In this document: positions 29,111 to 37,872 of the stretch, in pieces
Position numbering within the stretch: position 1 is the first letter of the stretch
Layout: each line of letters opens with the position of its first letter
DNA from: Streptomyces marokkonensis
Lineage (GTDB): Bacteria; Actinomycetota; Actinomycetes; Streptomycetales; Streptomycetaceae
Direction: 5' to 3'
NCBI RefSeq assembly: GCF_008312835.1
Contig: NZ_VSKS01000010.1
Location: forward strand, 62,001 to 126,000
DNA: 64,000 bases
Made by a program: the position numbers and the translations under genes
Notes under the pieces: model-generated
What the model was told of the DNA's origin: nothing
Database searches by the model: none
The model's input: only the letters and a program-made list of their open reading frames with translations

Positions 29111-30426
29111 TCCGCGACCCCGAAGCCCTGCTTCTCCAGGTCGGCGACCGTGTCCTCCTGCATGGTGTCCAGGGCGGCGGTGAAGTCCGACTTGTTCTTC
29201 GCGGCGGCGCCGAAGGCGTCCTTGAACGACGTGTACGCGACGTTGACGTTGGGTCCCCAGGCGGACGGCGCGGTGGTCTCCGCGATCCCGGCGGCCTTCT
29301 TGTAGAAGTCGGGCTGGTTGGAGAAGTACTCCGGCGGGCTGGTGAAGGCGCCGCTGAGCTGGGCCGAGGTGGAGGCCGGGTAGATGCCGCCCTCCTTCGC
29401 CAGCGCGTTGAGGGCCTCGCCGTCGGTGTTCAGCCAGGCGGCGAACTTGGCGGCGGCCTCCTTGTTCCGGGAGTCCGTGGTCACGGCGGTGGAGGAGCCG
29501 CCCCAGCTGCCGGTGCTGCTCTCGCCCTCGTTCCACTGGGGGAGCGGGGCCATCGCCCACTTGCCCTTGGTGCCGGGCGCGGCCGTGGTCAGCGTGCCCG
29601 GCGCCCACACGGCGCTCACCCAGGCGATCTGCTTGCCGGTGTTGAGCGCCTTGTTCCAGGCCGGGGTGTACATCGGCTGGTTGTCGACGGCGCCCTCCTC
29701 GACCAGGCCGCCCCAGAAGTCGGCGACCTTCTTCGTCGCCGCGTCGTTGATGCCGACCTTCCACTTGTCGCCGGAGGTGGTCCACCACCGGGCGCCGGCC
29801 TGCTGGGCGAGGCCCGCGAACAGTCCGGAGTCGTTGGCGGAGAACGTGGTCAGGTCCTTGTCGGGAGCCGCCTTCTTCAGCTTGCGCGCCGTCTCGGCGA
29901 ACTCGTCCCAGGTGGCCGGGACGGTGAGGCCGTACTCCTTGAACAGGTCCTCGCGGTAGTAGAACATCATCGGCCCGATGTCCTGCGGGACCGCGTAGAC
30001 GGCGTCCGTGCCGAGCGTGGTCTGCTGCCACACACCCTCGGCGAACTTGCTCTTCGCGCCGCCCACGGTGTCGCCGATGTCGGCCAGCGCGTCATTGCTG
30101 ACCAGCGTGGGCAGTGCCTGGTACTCCGCCTGCACCAGGTCGGGCGCCTTGCCGGCCTTGTGCGCGGTGAGGATCTTGGTGACCAGCGTGTCGCCTGACG
30201 CCTGCTTCTTCACCGTGACGGTGATCTGCTCCTTCTTGCCCGGCCCCTTGTTCCACAGGTCCACGACCTTGTCCATGCCGGGAGTCCAGGTCCAGTACGT
30301 CAGTGAGACCGGACCCGACCGGGCCTCGCCGTCGTCGGACGACGAGCCGCAGGCGGCGATCGCGGTGGCGCCGAGCGTGACGGCGACGGCGGAACTCACG
30401 AGGCGACGGCGCTTCGTGTACGGCAT
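29107..30426 (-). CDS. ganS: Extracellular sugar-binding lipoprotein (GanS type)
   Basis: 439 aa from the ATG at 30426 with GGGGAGAG upstream. A basic n-region and hydrophobic core lead to a lipobox ending at Cys26 (AIAAC). The mature protein is a family 1 solute-binding protein (LTYWTWTPGMDKVVDLWNK, YAVPQDIGPMMFYYREDLFKEYGL). It captures oligosaccharides outside the cell. As first gene of the transporter operon it lies behind a strong promoter overlapped by a LacI-type operator. Confidence 0.9.
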   Translation of the reverse strand: MPYTKRRRLVSSAVAVTLGATAIAACGSSSDDGEARSGPVSLTYWTWTPGMDKVVDLWNKGPGKKEQITVTVKKQASGDTLVTKILTAHKAGKAPDLVQAEYQALPTLVSNDALADIGDTVGGAKSKFAEGVWQQTTLGTDAVYAVPQDIGPMMFYYREDLFKEYGLTVPATWDEFAETARKLKKAAPDKDLTTFSANDSGLFAGLAQQAGARWWTTSGDKWKVGINDAATKKVADFWGGLVEEGAVDNQPMYTPAWNKALNTGKQIAWVSAVWAPGTLTTAAPGTKGKWAMAPLPQWNEGESSTGSWGGSSTAVTTDSRNKEAAAKFAAWLNTDGEALNALAKEGGIYPASTSAQLSGAFTSPPEYFSNQPDFYKKAAGIAETTAPSAWGPNVNVAYTSFKDAFGAAAKNKSDFTAALDTMQEDTVADLEKQGFGVAE

Positions 30427-30501
30427 GGATCTCTCCCCTGACCTGGGGCCCCCGCCTGCTGCGGGGACCGGCTGCGCTGCGGTGTGCGGCTCGCGCTGCT
30501 T

Positions 30502-30568
30502 CTGTGAGCGTTCACAGTAGAGAAACACAATGGACACTTGTCAATGGTTGTTGCTGTGCGGTTATGTT
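30502..30568. promoter_or_regulatory. Divergent galactan-locus promoters with LacI-type operator
   Basis: Leftward: TTGACA (30544-30539), 17-bp spacer, TCTACT (30521-30516). The operator CTGTGAGCGTTCACAG (30502-30517), with a CG centre typical of LacI-family sites, overlaps this -10 and the start point. Rightward: TTGTCA (30538-30543) and TATGTT (30563-30568) could serve the beta-galactosidase gene, so one element supplies -35 boxes on both strands. Confidence 0.65.
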
Positions 30569-30633
30569 GGGTCCGCGCCGCCGAAAGAGTGTGTGCACGT
30601 TCTCAGAACATCGAACACATCGGGAGAGAATCC

Positions 30634-32655
30634 ATGCCGGAGACCACCCCCAGGGGCCTCACCGGGCTCGCCTTCGGTGGGGACTACAACCCCGAGCAGT
30701 GGCCGGAGAACGTCTGGGACGAGGACGTACGGCTGATGCGCGAGGCCGGCGTCACCATGGTGAGCGTCGGGATCTTCTCCTGGGCCCTGCTGGAACCCGC
30801 GCCCGGCGTGTACGACTTCGGCTGGCTCGACCGCAACCTGGACCTGCTGCACGCGGGCGGCATCCGCGTCGACCTCGGTACGCCGACCGTCGTGCCGCCC
30901 GCCTGGTTCTACCGCGCCCACCCCGGCGCACTGCCCGTCACCGCGGACGGCGTACGCCTGGAGTTCGGCTCCCGCGGCGCCATCTGCCACAGCAACGCCG
31001 ACTACCGGGCCGCCGCCGCGAACATCACCACCCGGCTCGCCGAACGCTACGGCGACCATCCGGCGCTCGCCATGTGGCACGTCCACAACGAGTACGGCGT
31101 CCCCGTCTCCGCCTGCTACTGCGACTCCTGTGCCGCGCACTTCCGCCGCTGGCTGGCGACCGCGTACGGCACCGTCGAGGCGGTCAACGAGGCCTGGGGC
31201 ACCGCCTTCTGGGGCCAGCGGTACGCCTCGTTCGAGGAGATCAACCCGCCGCGCTCGACGCCCACGGTCGGCAATCCGGCCCAGGCCCTGGACTACCGGC
31301 GGTTCGCCGACGCCACCATGCGCGAGAACTTCACCGCCGAGCGGGACATCCTGCACCGCCTCGCCCCGGGCGTCCCGGTCACCACCAACTTCATGACCGC
31401 CCTCAGCCAGTGCGACTCCGTCGACTACTGGGCCTGGGGCCGCGAGGCCGACCTCGTCACCAACGACCACTATCTGATCACCGACGGCCGCCGCACCCAC
31501 GTCAACCTCGCCATGGCCGCCGACCTCACCCGCTCCGTCGCCGGCGGCGCCCCCTGGCTGCTGCTGGAACACTCCACCTCGGGCGTCAACTGGCAGCCCC
31601 GCAACCCCGCCAAGGCACCCGGCCAGATGGCCCGCAACTCCCTGGCGCACGTGGCCCGCGGCTCCGACGGCGCGATGTTCTTCCAGTGGCGCCAGTCCCG
31701 GCGCGGCGCCGAGAAGTTCCACTCCGCGATGCTGCCGCACAGCGGCACCGGAACCCGTGTCTGGCGCGAGGTGACGCAACTCGGCTCGGCCGTCGAGTCG
31801 CTGGCGCCGGTCCGGGGCACCCGCACCGAGGCCGACGTCGCCGTGCTGTGGGACTGGCAGTCCTGGTGGGCGCAGAACCTCGACTGGCGCCCCAGCGAGG
31901 ACCACGACGCCCGCGAACGCGCCGACGCCTGGTACGAGGCCCTCTACGACCACCACCTCACCGTCGACTTCGCCCACCCCGAGGCCGACGTGTCGAGGTA
32001 TCCCCTTGTCGTCGTACCGGCCCTGTACCTGATGACGGAGGCGGCCGGGAACAACCTCAGGGAGTACGTCGAGGGCGGCGGCACCCTCGTCGTGTCGTAC
32101 TTCTCCGGCATCGTCGACGAGCACGACGCCGTGCACGACGGCCCCTGCCCGGGCGTACTGCGCGACGTCCTCGGCCTGACCGTGGAGGAGTTCTCCCCCC
32201 TGCTCCAGGGCGAACGGGTACGCCTGAGGGGGCCCGGCGGCGCGGAACTCGACGCCGACGTCTGGACGGAGTTCGTGGTGCCGCACGGCGCCGAGACCGT
32301 GTGGACGTACGCCGACGGCCTGACCGCGGGACACCCGGCCGTCACCCGGCACCGTCTCGGCGGGGGCACCGCGTGGTACGTCTCCACCCGGCCCGGCGCC
32401 GAGGGCCTGGCCACCCTGCTCGGCCGCGCCGCCGAGGACGCCCGGATCGCCCCGCGCGCCGATCTGCCGCGCGACGTCGAAGTGGTGCGCCGCACGGGCG
32501 AGCCGGGCACCTTCCTGTTCGCGATCAACCACACCGCGACCGACGCCGAGGTGCCGCTGGACACCCCCGGCACCGAACTGCTGACCGGTGAACGCGCCGC
32601 GGGCCGCCTCGCGGTACCGGCCGGAGCCGTCCGGGTCGTCCGGCTCGACGGCTGA
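30634..32655 (+). CDS. ganA: GH42 beta-galactosidase
   Basis: 673 aa from the ATG at 30634 behind GGGAGAGA. It lacks a signal peptide, so it is cytoplasmic. The GH42 barrel opens with GGDYNPEQWPENVWDEDVRLM. Acid/base Glu153 is in HVHNEYG and nucleophile Glu312 in LLEHSTSGVNWQPRN. Cys161, Cys163 and Cys166 (CYCDSC), plus a Cys near residue 118, match the zinc site of this family. It hydrolyses imported beta-1,4-galacto-oligosaccharides to galactose. It shares the strand and locus with the GH53 gene, from which a strong hairpin separates it. Confidence 0.92.
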   Translation: MPETTPRGLTGLAFGGDYNPEQWPENVWDEDVRLMREAGVTMVSVGIFSWALLEPAPGVYDFGWLDRNLDLLHAGGIRVDLGTPTVVPPAWFYRAHPGALPVTADGVRLEFGSRGAICHSNADYRAAAANITTRLAERYGDHPALAMWHVHNEYGVPVSACYCDSCAAHFRRWLATAYGTVEAVNEAWGTAFWGQRYASFEEINPPRSTPTVGNPAQALDYRRFADATMRENFTAERDILHRLAPGVPVTTNFMTALSQCDSVDYWAWGREADLVTNDHYLITDGRRTHVNLAMAADLTRSVAGGAPWLLLEHSTSGVNWQPRNPAKAPGQMARNSLAHVARGSDGAMFFQWRQSRRGAEKFHSAMLPHSGTGTRVWREVTQLGSAVESLAPVRGTRTEADVAVLWDWQSWWAQNLDWRPSEDHDARERADAWYEALYDHHLTVDFAHPEADVSRYPLVVVPALYLMTEAAGNNLREYVEGGGTLVVSYFSGIVDEHDAVHDGPCPGVLRDVLGLTVEEFSPLLQGERVRLRGPGGAELDADVWTEFVVPHGAETVWTYADGLTAGHPAVTRHRLGGGTAWYVSTRPGAEGLATLLGRAAEDARIAPRADLPRDVEVVRRTGEPGTFLFAINHTATDAEVPLDTPGTELLTGERAAGRLAVPAGAVRVVRLDG

Positions 32656-32664
32656 ACCGCGACT

Positions 32665-32705
32665 CCCCTCCGTCCGCGTGAGCACTCCGGCCGCGGACGG
32701 AGGGG
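32665..32705 (+). terminator. Terminator after beta-galactosidase gene
   Basis: A perfect 14-bp stem (CCCCTCCGTCCGCG and its complement) with a 13-base loop begins 10 bp after the stop. It may limit read-through into the endo-galactanase gene, or protect the upstream mRNA end. Confidence 0.8.
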
Positions 32706-32768
32706 GCCCTCACCCCTCCCGGGTGCCGGGCACCCCCCCTCCCCACGTCGAAGGGACGACGAACGACC

Positions 32769-34328
32769 ATGTTCCATCCCAGACGCACACTCCGGGCCCT
32801 GCTGCCGCCGCTCGTGGCCGGACTCGCCCTCACCGCCCTGCCCGCGCAGACCGCCGCGGCCGCGAGCACGCTCACCAACGCGGGCTTCGAGGCCGACGGT
32901 TCGGGGACCGCCACCCCGGCCGGCTGGTCCGAGTACGGCGACACGGCCGCCTCGTACACGGAGTCCGGGGGCCGCGGCGGCCGTCACCGTCTGTCCCACT
33001 GGTCGCCCACGGCCTACAAGGTCGAGACGTACCAGTACCTGTCGGGCCTGGCCGACGGCGACTACCGGCTCACCGCCTGGGTCCGCTCCGGCGGCGGCCA
33101 GAACGCCGCGTACCTCGCCCTGAAGAACTGCGGCGGCGCCGAGCAGCGCACCGGCCTGCCGGTGTCCGACTCCGGATGGATACGGATCGTCGTGCCGGTC
33201 CGGGTGACGAACAACCAGTGCACCATCAGCGTCACCAGCGACGCACACGCCGGCAACTGGATCAACGTCGACGACCTGACCCTCGCCCGCGGTACCTCCG
33301 GCCTGCCGGTCAAGGGCGCCGACATCTCCTCCCTGCCCAAGAGCGAGGACCGGGGCGGCGTCTACCGGACCGCGTCCGGCTCCGCCGGTGACCCGGTCGC
33401 GATCCTGAGGTCCGCCGGCATGAACTACGCCCGCCTGAAGGTGTGGGTGAACCCGGCCGACGGCTACAACGACAAGGCGCACGTCCTGGCCCTGGCCAAG
33501 CGGATCAAGGCCCAGGGCATGAAACTGCTGGTCGACTTCCACTACTCGGACACCTGGGCCGACCCGGGCAAGCAGTACAAGCCCGCCGCCTGGGCCGGAC
33601 ACGGCTACGGGCAGCTGAAGAAGGACGTCTACGACCACACGTACGACGTCCTCGACGCCCTCAAGAGGCAGGGCACCACCGCCGACATGGTCCAGGTCGG
33701 CAACGAGATCAACGGCGGCATGCTGTGGAACGAGGGCTCCACCGACAACTGGACCCAGCTCGCCGGACTGCTCAACTCCGGCTACGACGCGGTCAAGGCC
33801 GTCAGCCCGTCCACGGTCGCCGCGCTGCACCTCGCCGAGGGCGGGGACCTGGACGGCACCCGCTGGTGGTTCGACAACGCGGTCTCCCACGGCGTGAGGT
33901 TCGACGCCATCGGCCTGTCGTACTACGGCTACTGGCACGGCACGCTGCACGACTTCCAGACGACCCTGGACGACGCGGCCGGCCGCTACGGCAAGCCCGT
34001 CTTCGTCGCCGAGACGGCCTACCCCTTCCGTCTCGACAGCGACGACGGCCTCGAGAACATCATCGACCTCGACGGTGAACTCGTCCCCGGCTACCCGGCG
34101 TCCACCACCGGCCAGACCCGCTGGATGAACGACGTGGCGAGCATCGTGGAGGCCGTCCCGAACGGCCGCGGTCTCGGCGTCTTCTACTGGGAGGCCACCT
34201 GGACCGCCCGTGACGGCAACGGCTGGGACCCGGCCGACCCGTCCTCCGGCAACGGCTGGGAGAACCAGGCACTGTTCGGCTACGACGACCGCGCGCTGCC
34301 CGCGACGGCGTGGTTCCGCCACAGGTGA
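32769..34328 (+). CDS. ganB: Secreted GH53 endo-beta-1,4-galactanase with N-terminal CBM
   Basis: 519 aa. A signal peptide ends near residue 32 (QTAAAA). Residues about 33-175 form a beta-sandwich module resembling the galactan-binding CBM61. The GH53 domain follows ([19 protein letters not shown] onward), with acid/base Glu313 in [10 protein letters not shown] and nucleophile Glu415 in FVAETAYPF. It cleaves galactan side chains of plant pectin outside the cell and feeds the adjacent transporter and GH42 enzyme. Its own promoter must lie after the hairpin at 32665-32705, unless read-through suffices. Confidence 0.93.
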   Translation: MFHPRRTLRALLPPLVAGLALTALPAQTAAAASTLTNAGFEADGSGTATPAGWSEYGDTAASYTESGGRGGRHRLSHWSPTAYKVETYQYLSGLADGDYRLTAWVRSGGGQNAAYLALKNCGGAEQRTGLPVSDSGWIRIVVPVRVTNNQCTISVTSDAHAGNWINVDDLTLARGTSGLPVKGADISSLPKSEDRGGVYRTASGSAGDPVAILRSAGMNYARLKVWVNPADGYNDKAHVLALAKRIKAQGMKLLVDFHYSDTWADPGKQYKPAAWAGHGYGQLKKDVYDHTYDVLDALKRQGTTADMVQVGNEINGGMLWNEGSTDNWTQLAGLLNSGYDAVKAVSPSTVAALHLAEGGDLDGTRWWFDNAVSHGVRFDAIGLSYYGYWHGTLHDFQTTLDDAAGRYGKPVFVAETAYPFRLDSDDGLENIIDLDGELVPGYPASTTGQTRWMNDVASIVEAVPNGRGLGVFYWEATWTARDGNGWDPADPSSGNGWENQALFGYDDRALPATAWFRHR

Positions 34329-34338
34329 GACCCTGGCC

Positions 34339-34405
34339 CGGGTCCCCGTCCCGCCGGAAGCGGGGCGGGGACCCGCTCTCCTTGTGCGAGGCCGAACGGC
34401 CTCGC
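34339..34405 (+). terminator. Tandem terminator hairpins after endo-galactanase
   Basis: Hairpin one (34339-34375) pairs CGGGTCCCCG with its complement, plus an inner CCCGC/GCGGG stem. Hairpin two (34386-34405) is GCGAGGCC-GAAC-GGCCTCGC, an 8-bp stem with a tetraloop. Confidence 0.8.
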
Positions 34406-34421
34406 GGCCCAAGGGCGTTGG

Positions 34422-34451
34422 GTCCCGGACAAGGTGCCGTCAGTCCGGGAC
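34422..34451 (+). promoter_or_regulatory. Inverted repeat upstream of ArsR-like gene
   Basis: GTCCCGGAC (34422-34430) and GTCCGGGAC (34443-34451) are perfect 9-bp arms 12 bp apart. The repeat ends 71 bp before the ArsR-like ATG and could be its operator, or a third terminator stem. Confidence 0.4.
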
Positions 34452-34522
34452 GCGGAGGTCTGGCAGGCGGCACAGTGGGAGGGCACCGGAGAGAGGAAAG
34501 CCCGGGCGCGGAGGTGGACGAG

Positions 34523-34780
34523 ATGCTGAGGACTCCCGGCGACGGGACACGGCTGCGCATCCTGGCGTGGCTGGGCGAACCGGGTACCGCCGAGCACGGG
34601 CTCACCGCGGACGACGTGGCCGCCGGGCTCGGCGTCCCCCGCCCGGTGGCCCTCACCCACCTCCGGCTGCTGACGTCCTTGGGCCTGCTGCACACCGGCC
34701 GCTCCGGCGGCCGGCTGCGCTACCGGCGCGACGAGGTGCGGATCGCCGAGGTGGCGCAAATGTTCGAGAAGGGCTGGTAG
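34523..34780 (+). CDS. Small ArsR-like winged-helix regulator
   Basis: 85 aa. The ATG at 34523 was chosen because GGAGG lies eight bases upstream. The whole protein is one winged helix ([64 protein letters not shown]). The cysteine metal site of classical ArsR sensors is absent, so any ligand differs. It precedes the fluoride exporter operon by 75 bp on the same strand and may control it, or simply be a neighbour. Confidence 0.75.
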   Translation: MLRTPGDGTRLRILAWLGEPGTAEHGLTADDVAAGLGVPRPVALTHLRLLTSLGLLHTGRSGGRLRYRRDEVRIAEVAQMFEKGW

Positions 34781-34855
34781 CACGCGCGTCCCCGGAGTGC
34801 CCCGATGCCTTCCCGGCCGTTACGCTGATCCCGAGCGAGTGGGAGACGTACGACG

Positions 34856-35299
34856 GTGAGAGCCCCGGAAACCGAGGGCCTTCGGGCCCGCCCCGCCGTC
34901 CGCGCCCAGGCACCCGTCGTCGCGGCGGTCGCGCTGGGCGGGGGAGCGGGGGCGGCGGTCCGGTACGCCGCCTCCCTGTGGTGGCCGACGCCGCCGGGCG
35001 GATTCCCCTGGACGATCCTCTGGGTCAATGTCGCCGGCTGCGCCGTGATCGGCGCGTTCATGGTGATCGTCACCGAGGTCCGCACCGCCCACCCCCTGGT
35101 CCGCCCGTTCTTCGGCACCGGCGTCCTCGGTGGCTTCACCACCTTCTCGACGTACGCCGTCGACGTGCGGAACCTGCTCGACGGCGGCCGTCCCGGCGCC
35201 GGACTCCTCTACCTCGCCGTCACCCCGGTCGCGGCCCTCGCCGCCGTGTGGACGGCCACCTCGGCGACCCGCCGTGTACTCATCAGGAGGCAGCCATGA
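34856..35299 (+). CDS. crcB: CrcB/Fluc fluoride channel subunit 1
   Basis: 147 aa from a GTG with GGGAG upstream. Four membrane segments are present, with the family motifs [25 protein letters not shown], and the pore-lining [11 protein letters not shown]. Two different CrcB subunits encoded together assemble as an antiparallel heterodimer exporting fluoride. Its stop overlaps the DUF190 start (ATGA). The N-terminal 20 residues are extra compared with the partner. Confidence 0.9.
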   Translation: MRAPETEGLRARPAVRAQAPVVAAVALGGGAGAAVRYAASLWWPTPPGGFPWTILWVNVAGCAVIGAFMVIVTEVRTAHPLVRPFFGTGVLGGFTTFSTYAVDVRNLLDGGRPGAGLLYLAVTPVAALAAVWTATSATRRVLIRRQP

Positions 35300-35652
35300 C
35301 GCGGCTGACCGGCACCGTCCTGCGCCTGACCGTGCTCGTCGGCGAGAACGACACCTGGCAGCACCGGCCCCTGTACTCGGAGATCGTCCACCGGGCCCAC
35401 GCCGCCGGGCTCGCCGGTGCCAGTGTCTTCCGCGGCATCGAGGGCTTCGGCGCGTCCTCCCTCGTGCACACCTCCCGGCTGCTGTCCCTGAGCGAGGACC
35501 TGCCGGTGGCGGTCGTCGTCGTCGACACCGAGGAGCGCGTACGGGCCTTCCTCCCCGAACTCGACGCGCTGGTCACCGACGGCCTGGTCCTGCTCGACCA
35601 CTGCGAGGTCGTCCGTCACGTGCCCGGCGCCCCTGGCGAGGAGCCCCGGTGA
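35296..35652 (+). CDS. DUF190 protein of the fluoride-export operon
   Basis: 118 aa with AGGAGG upstream. The DUF190 ferredoxin-like/PII-like fold is recognisable ([67 protein letters not shown]). Such genes sit between paired crcB genes in many actinobacteria, and a nucleotide-sensing or gating role is proposed but unproven. It overlaps both neighbours by 4 bp, so the three are translated together. Confidence 0.85.
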   Translation: MTRLTGTVLRLTVLVGENDTWQHRPLYSEIVHRAHAAGLAGASVFRGIEGFGASSLVHTSRLLSLSEDLPVAVVVVDTEERVRAFLPELDALVTDGLVLLDHCEVVRHVPGAPGEEPR

Positions 35653-36023
35653 ACTGGCTGTACGTGGTGCTGGGCGCCATGGTCGGCGCCCCGTTGCGCT
35701 ACCTCACCGACCGAGCGGTGCAGTCCCGGCACGACTCGGTGTTCCCCTGGGGAACCCTCACGGTCAACGTCACCGGTTCCCTGGTCCTCGGCCTGCTCAC
35801 CGGCGCCGCGGCCGCGGGTGCCGCCGGCCCGGACCTCCGGCTGCTGCTCGGAACCGGCCTGTGCGGTGCCCTGACCACCTACTCCACCTTCTCCTACGAG
35901 ACCCTGCGCCTGGCCGAGACCGGCGCCGGCCGCTACGCGGCCGTGAACGTCGTGGCGAGCGTGGCGGCTGGGCTGGGCGCGGCCTTCGCGGGCGCGGCCC
36001 TGGCCGGCGCGGCGTGGTCGTAG
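35649..36023 (+). CDS. crcB: CrcB/Fluc fluoride channel subunit 2
   Basis: 124 aa from a GTG in a GTGA overlap. Four helices; motifs [34 protein letters not shown] and [13 protein letters not shown], including the Phe/Tyr-lined fluoride path. It complements subunit 1, which has GFTTFSTY at the same place. No fluoride riboswitch precedes the operon. Confidence 0.9.
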   Translation: MNWLYVVLGAMVGAPLRYLTDRAVQSRHDSVFPWGTLTVNVTGSLVLGLLTGAAAAGAAGPDLRLLLGTGLCGALTTYSTFSYETLRLAETGAGRYAAVNVVASVAAGLGAAFAGAALAGAAWS

Positions 36024-36076
36024 CGCGGAAGGGAGTGGGGCCCGACGTCGGAGGCCGTGGCCGGCACCACCCCGCC

Positions 36077-36139
36077 TTGACAGCGCTCACGCCGGTCCCG
36101 CAGGATCGCCCCGTGAACCTGTCAGACAGCCAGACAGGT
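36077..36139 (+). promoter_or_regulatory. Promoter and start-codon operator of the asparaginase-glutaminase operon
   Basis: TTGACA (36077-36082), an 18-bp spacer and CAGGAT (36101-36106) end six bases before the GTG at 36113, predicting a leaderless mRNA. The palindrome CTGTCAGACAG (36119-36129), with the FadR-type core GT-N3-AC, lies inside the first codons. It is nested with ACCTGTC/GACAGGT (36117-36123 and 36133-36139). The placement suits autorepression. Confidence 0.6.
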
Positions 36140-36835
36140 GGTACGGGCCCGCGCCGCGTCAGCGCGATGGAAGCGGTGCTCACCCACCTCCGCGGCGCCA
36201 TAGAGCGCGGTGACTACGCCATCGGCGACAAGCTTCCCTCCGAAGCGGAGCTGTGCCGCACCCTCGAGGTCTCCCGGCCCGTGCTCCGCGAGGCGCTGCG
36301 CGCCCTGCAGACGATGGGCCTGACCGTGTCCAGGACCGGCAAGGGCACCTTCGTCGTGGCCGATGCCGTGGAGGACCCCACCTTCGGCGACTACGCGGCC
36401 AGCGATCTGCTGGAGGTGCGCCGCCACATCGAGATCCCGGTCGCCGGTTACGCCGCCCGGCGCCGCACCCCGGAGAACCTGGACCACCTCACCCACCTCC
36501 TGGACCGGATGGAACGGGAGACGGACACCACCGCGTGGGTGGCGATGGACACCCTGTTCCATCTCGCCGTGGCCGAGGCCGCCCAGAACCCGGTGTTCCG
36601 ACGGGTCATCGAGGAGATCCGGGACGCCCTGGCCCGCCAGTCCGCCTTCCTCAACGAACTCGGCGGCCGCCGCGAACAGTCCAACCGCGAGCACCGGGCG
36701 ATCGTCGAGGCGCTGGCCGACGGCTGCGAACAGGACGCCGTCGAGGCCATGACCCACCATCTCGACCGCGTCGAGACCACCCTCACCGACATCGTGCGCC
36801 GCGCGTCGGCGCACCACTCCCACCAGGCAGAGTGA
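36113..36835 (+). CDS. GntR family (FadR/FCD subfamily) regulator
   Basis: 240 aa. The winged helix lies at about 15-85 (GDKLPSEAELCRTLEVSRPVLREALRALQTMGLTVSRTGKGTFVV). The FCD domain follows, with metal/ligand residues in HIEIPVAGYAARR, TLFHLAVAEAAQN and NREHRAIVEALADG. FCD regulators sense organic acids or amino acids. Its stop overlaps the asparaginase ATG by one base, so it is encoded with the enzymes it probably controls; asparagine, aspartate or glutamate are candidate effectors. Confidence 0.88.
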   Translation: MNLSDSQTGGTGPRRVSAMEAVLTHLRGAIERGDYAIGDKLPSEAELCRTLEVSRPVLREALRALQTMGLTVSRTGKGTFVVADAVEDPTFGDYAASDLLEVRRHIEIPVAGYAARRRTPENLDHLTHLLDRMERETDTTAWVAMDTLFHLAVAEAAQNPVFRRVIEEIRDALARQSAFLNELGGRREQSNREHRAIVEALADGCEQDAVEAMTHHLDRVETTLTDIVRRASAHHSHQAE

Positions 36836-37872
36836 TGTACACCAGTCTTCCCGCGGACGCACCCCCGATCCGCGAGCCCCTCCACGCGCCCGTCGCCCAC
36901 CTGGTACGCGGTGGGGTCGTGGAAGGCGTCCACTACGGCTCCGTCGTGGTCCTCGGCCCCGGCGGCGAGGTCCGGTTCCGGCTCGGCGACATCGAGGCGG
37001 CCTGCTATCCGCGCTCCGCGCTCAAGCCCGTCCAGGCGGTGGCCATGGTCCGCGCGGGACTCCCCCTCGACGGCGAGCTGCTGTCGCTCGCCGCGGCCAG
37101 TCACTCCGGCGAGGAACGCCACCTCGCCGGCGCCCGGCGCATCCTCGAACGGGCCGGACTGACCGAGGACCACCTCCGCAACGTCCCCGACCTGCCGTTC
37201 GAGCCGGTCTTCCGGGACACCTGGGTGCGCGAGGGGCGACCGCCCTCCCGGCTCGCCCAGAACTGCTCCGGCAAGCACGCCGCCATGCTCTGCACGGCCG
37301 AGCTGAACGGCTGGTCCCTCGACGACTACCTCGACCCCGCCCATCCCCTCCAGCAGGCGATGGCGGAGATCGTCGAGGACCTCACCGGGCAGCGCGTCGC
37401 CACGGTCTCCGTCGACGGCTGCGGCGCCCCCCTCTTCGCCGTCTCCCTGCACGGTCTCGCCCGTGCCGCCGCCCGGATCACCACCGCCGCTCCAGGCACC
37501 CCGGAGGCCCGCGTCGCCGACGCGATGCGTGAGCACGCCGAGATGGCCTCCGGCTCCGGCCGCGACGTGGCCGCGCTGATGCGGGCCGTCCCCGGCCTGC
37601 TCGCGAAGGACGGCTTCGAGGGCGTGCAGGTCGCCGCCCTGCCCGACGGCCGCGCCGTCGCCGTGAAGATCGCCGACGGGGCCTCCCGGGCCCGCGTCCC
37701 GGTGGCCGCGGCGGCGCTCGCGCGCGCGGGAGTGGACCCGTCCCTGCTCGAGGCGTTCACGGGGGAGCCGCTGCTCGGGGGCGGGCGACCGGTCGGTGGC
37801 ATACGGCCGGTGCCGGCGCTCGATCCGGTGAGTGCGCCGGCCCGCACCGGGGCGTTCTCGGGACAATGGTGA
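36835..37872 (+). CDS. L-asparaginase, AsnA type II/Rhizobial (PF06089-like)
   Basis: 345 aa. Family signatures: YGSVVVLGPGGEVRFRLGDIEAACYPRSALKPVQAVAMV (Ser/Lys catalytic region), AAASHSGEERHL, QNCSGKHAAMLCTAELNGW, VDGCGAPLFAVSL and AMREHAEMASGSGRDVAALM. The paired cysteines fit zinc-modulated type III enzymes. It has no signal peptide and no homology to bacterial type I/II asparaginases. It converts asparagine to aspartate and ammonia, and overlaps the glutaminase gene by 7 bp. Confidence 0.88.
   Translation: MYTSLPADAPPIREPLHAPVAHLVRGGVVEGVHYGSVVVLGPGGEVRFRLGDIEAACYPRSALKPVQAVAMVRAGLPLDGELLSLAAASHSGEERHLAGARRILERAGLTEDHLRNVPDLPFEPVFRDTWVREGRPPSRLAQNCSGKHAAMLCTAELNGWSLDDYLDPAHPLQQAMAEIVEDLTGQRVATVSVDGCGAPLFAVSLHGLARAAARITTAAPGTPEARVADAMREHAEMASGSGRDVAALMRAVPGLLAKDGFEGVQVAALPDGRAVAVKIADGASRARVPVAAAALARAGVDPSLLEAFTGEPLLGGGRPVGGIRPVPALDPVSAPARTGAFSGQW

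Noticed and set aside
34780-34856. Possible fluoride riboswitch before crcB
   Set aside because: The 75-bp gap is too short and lacks the conserved GGNGAUGG/CCGC elements.
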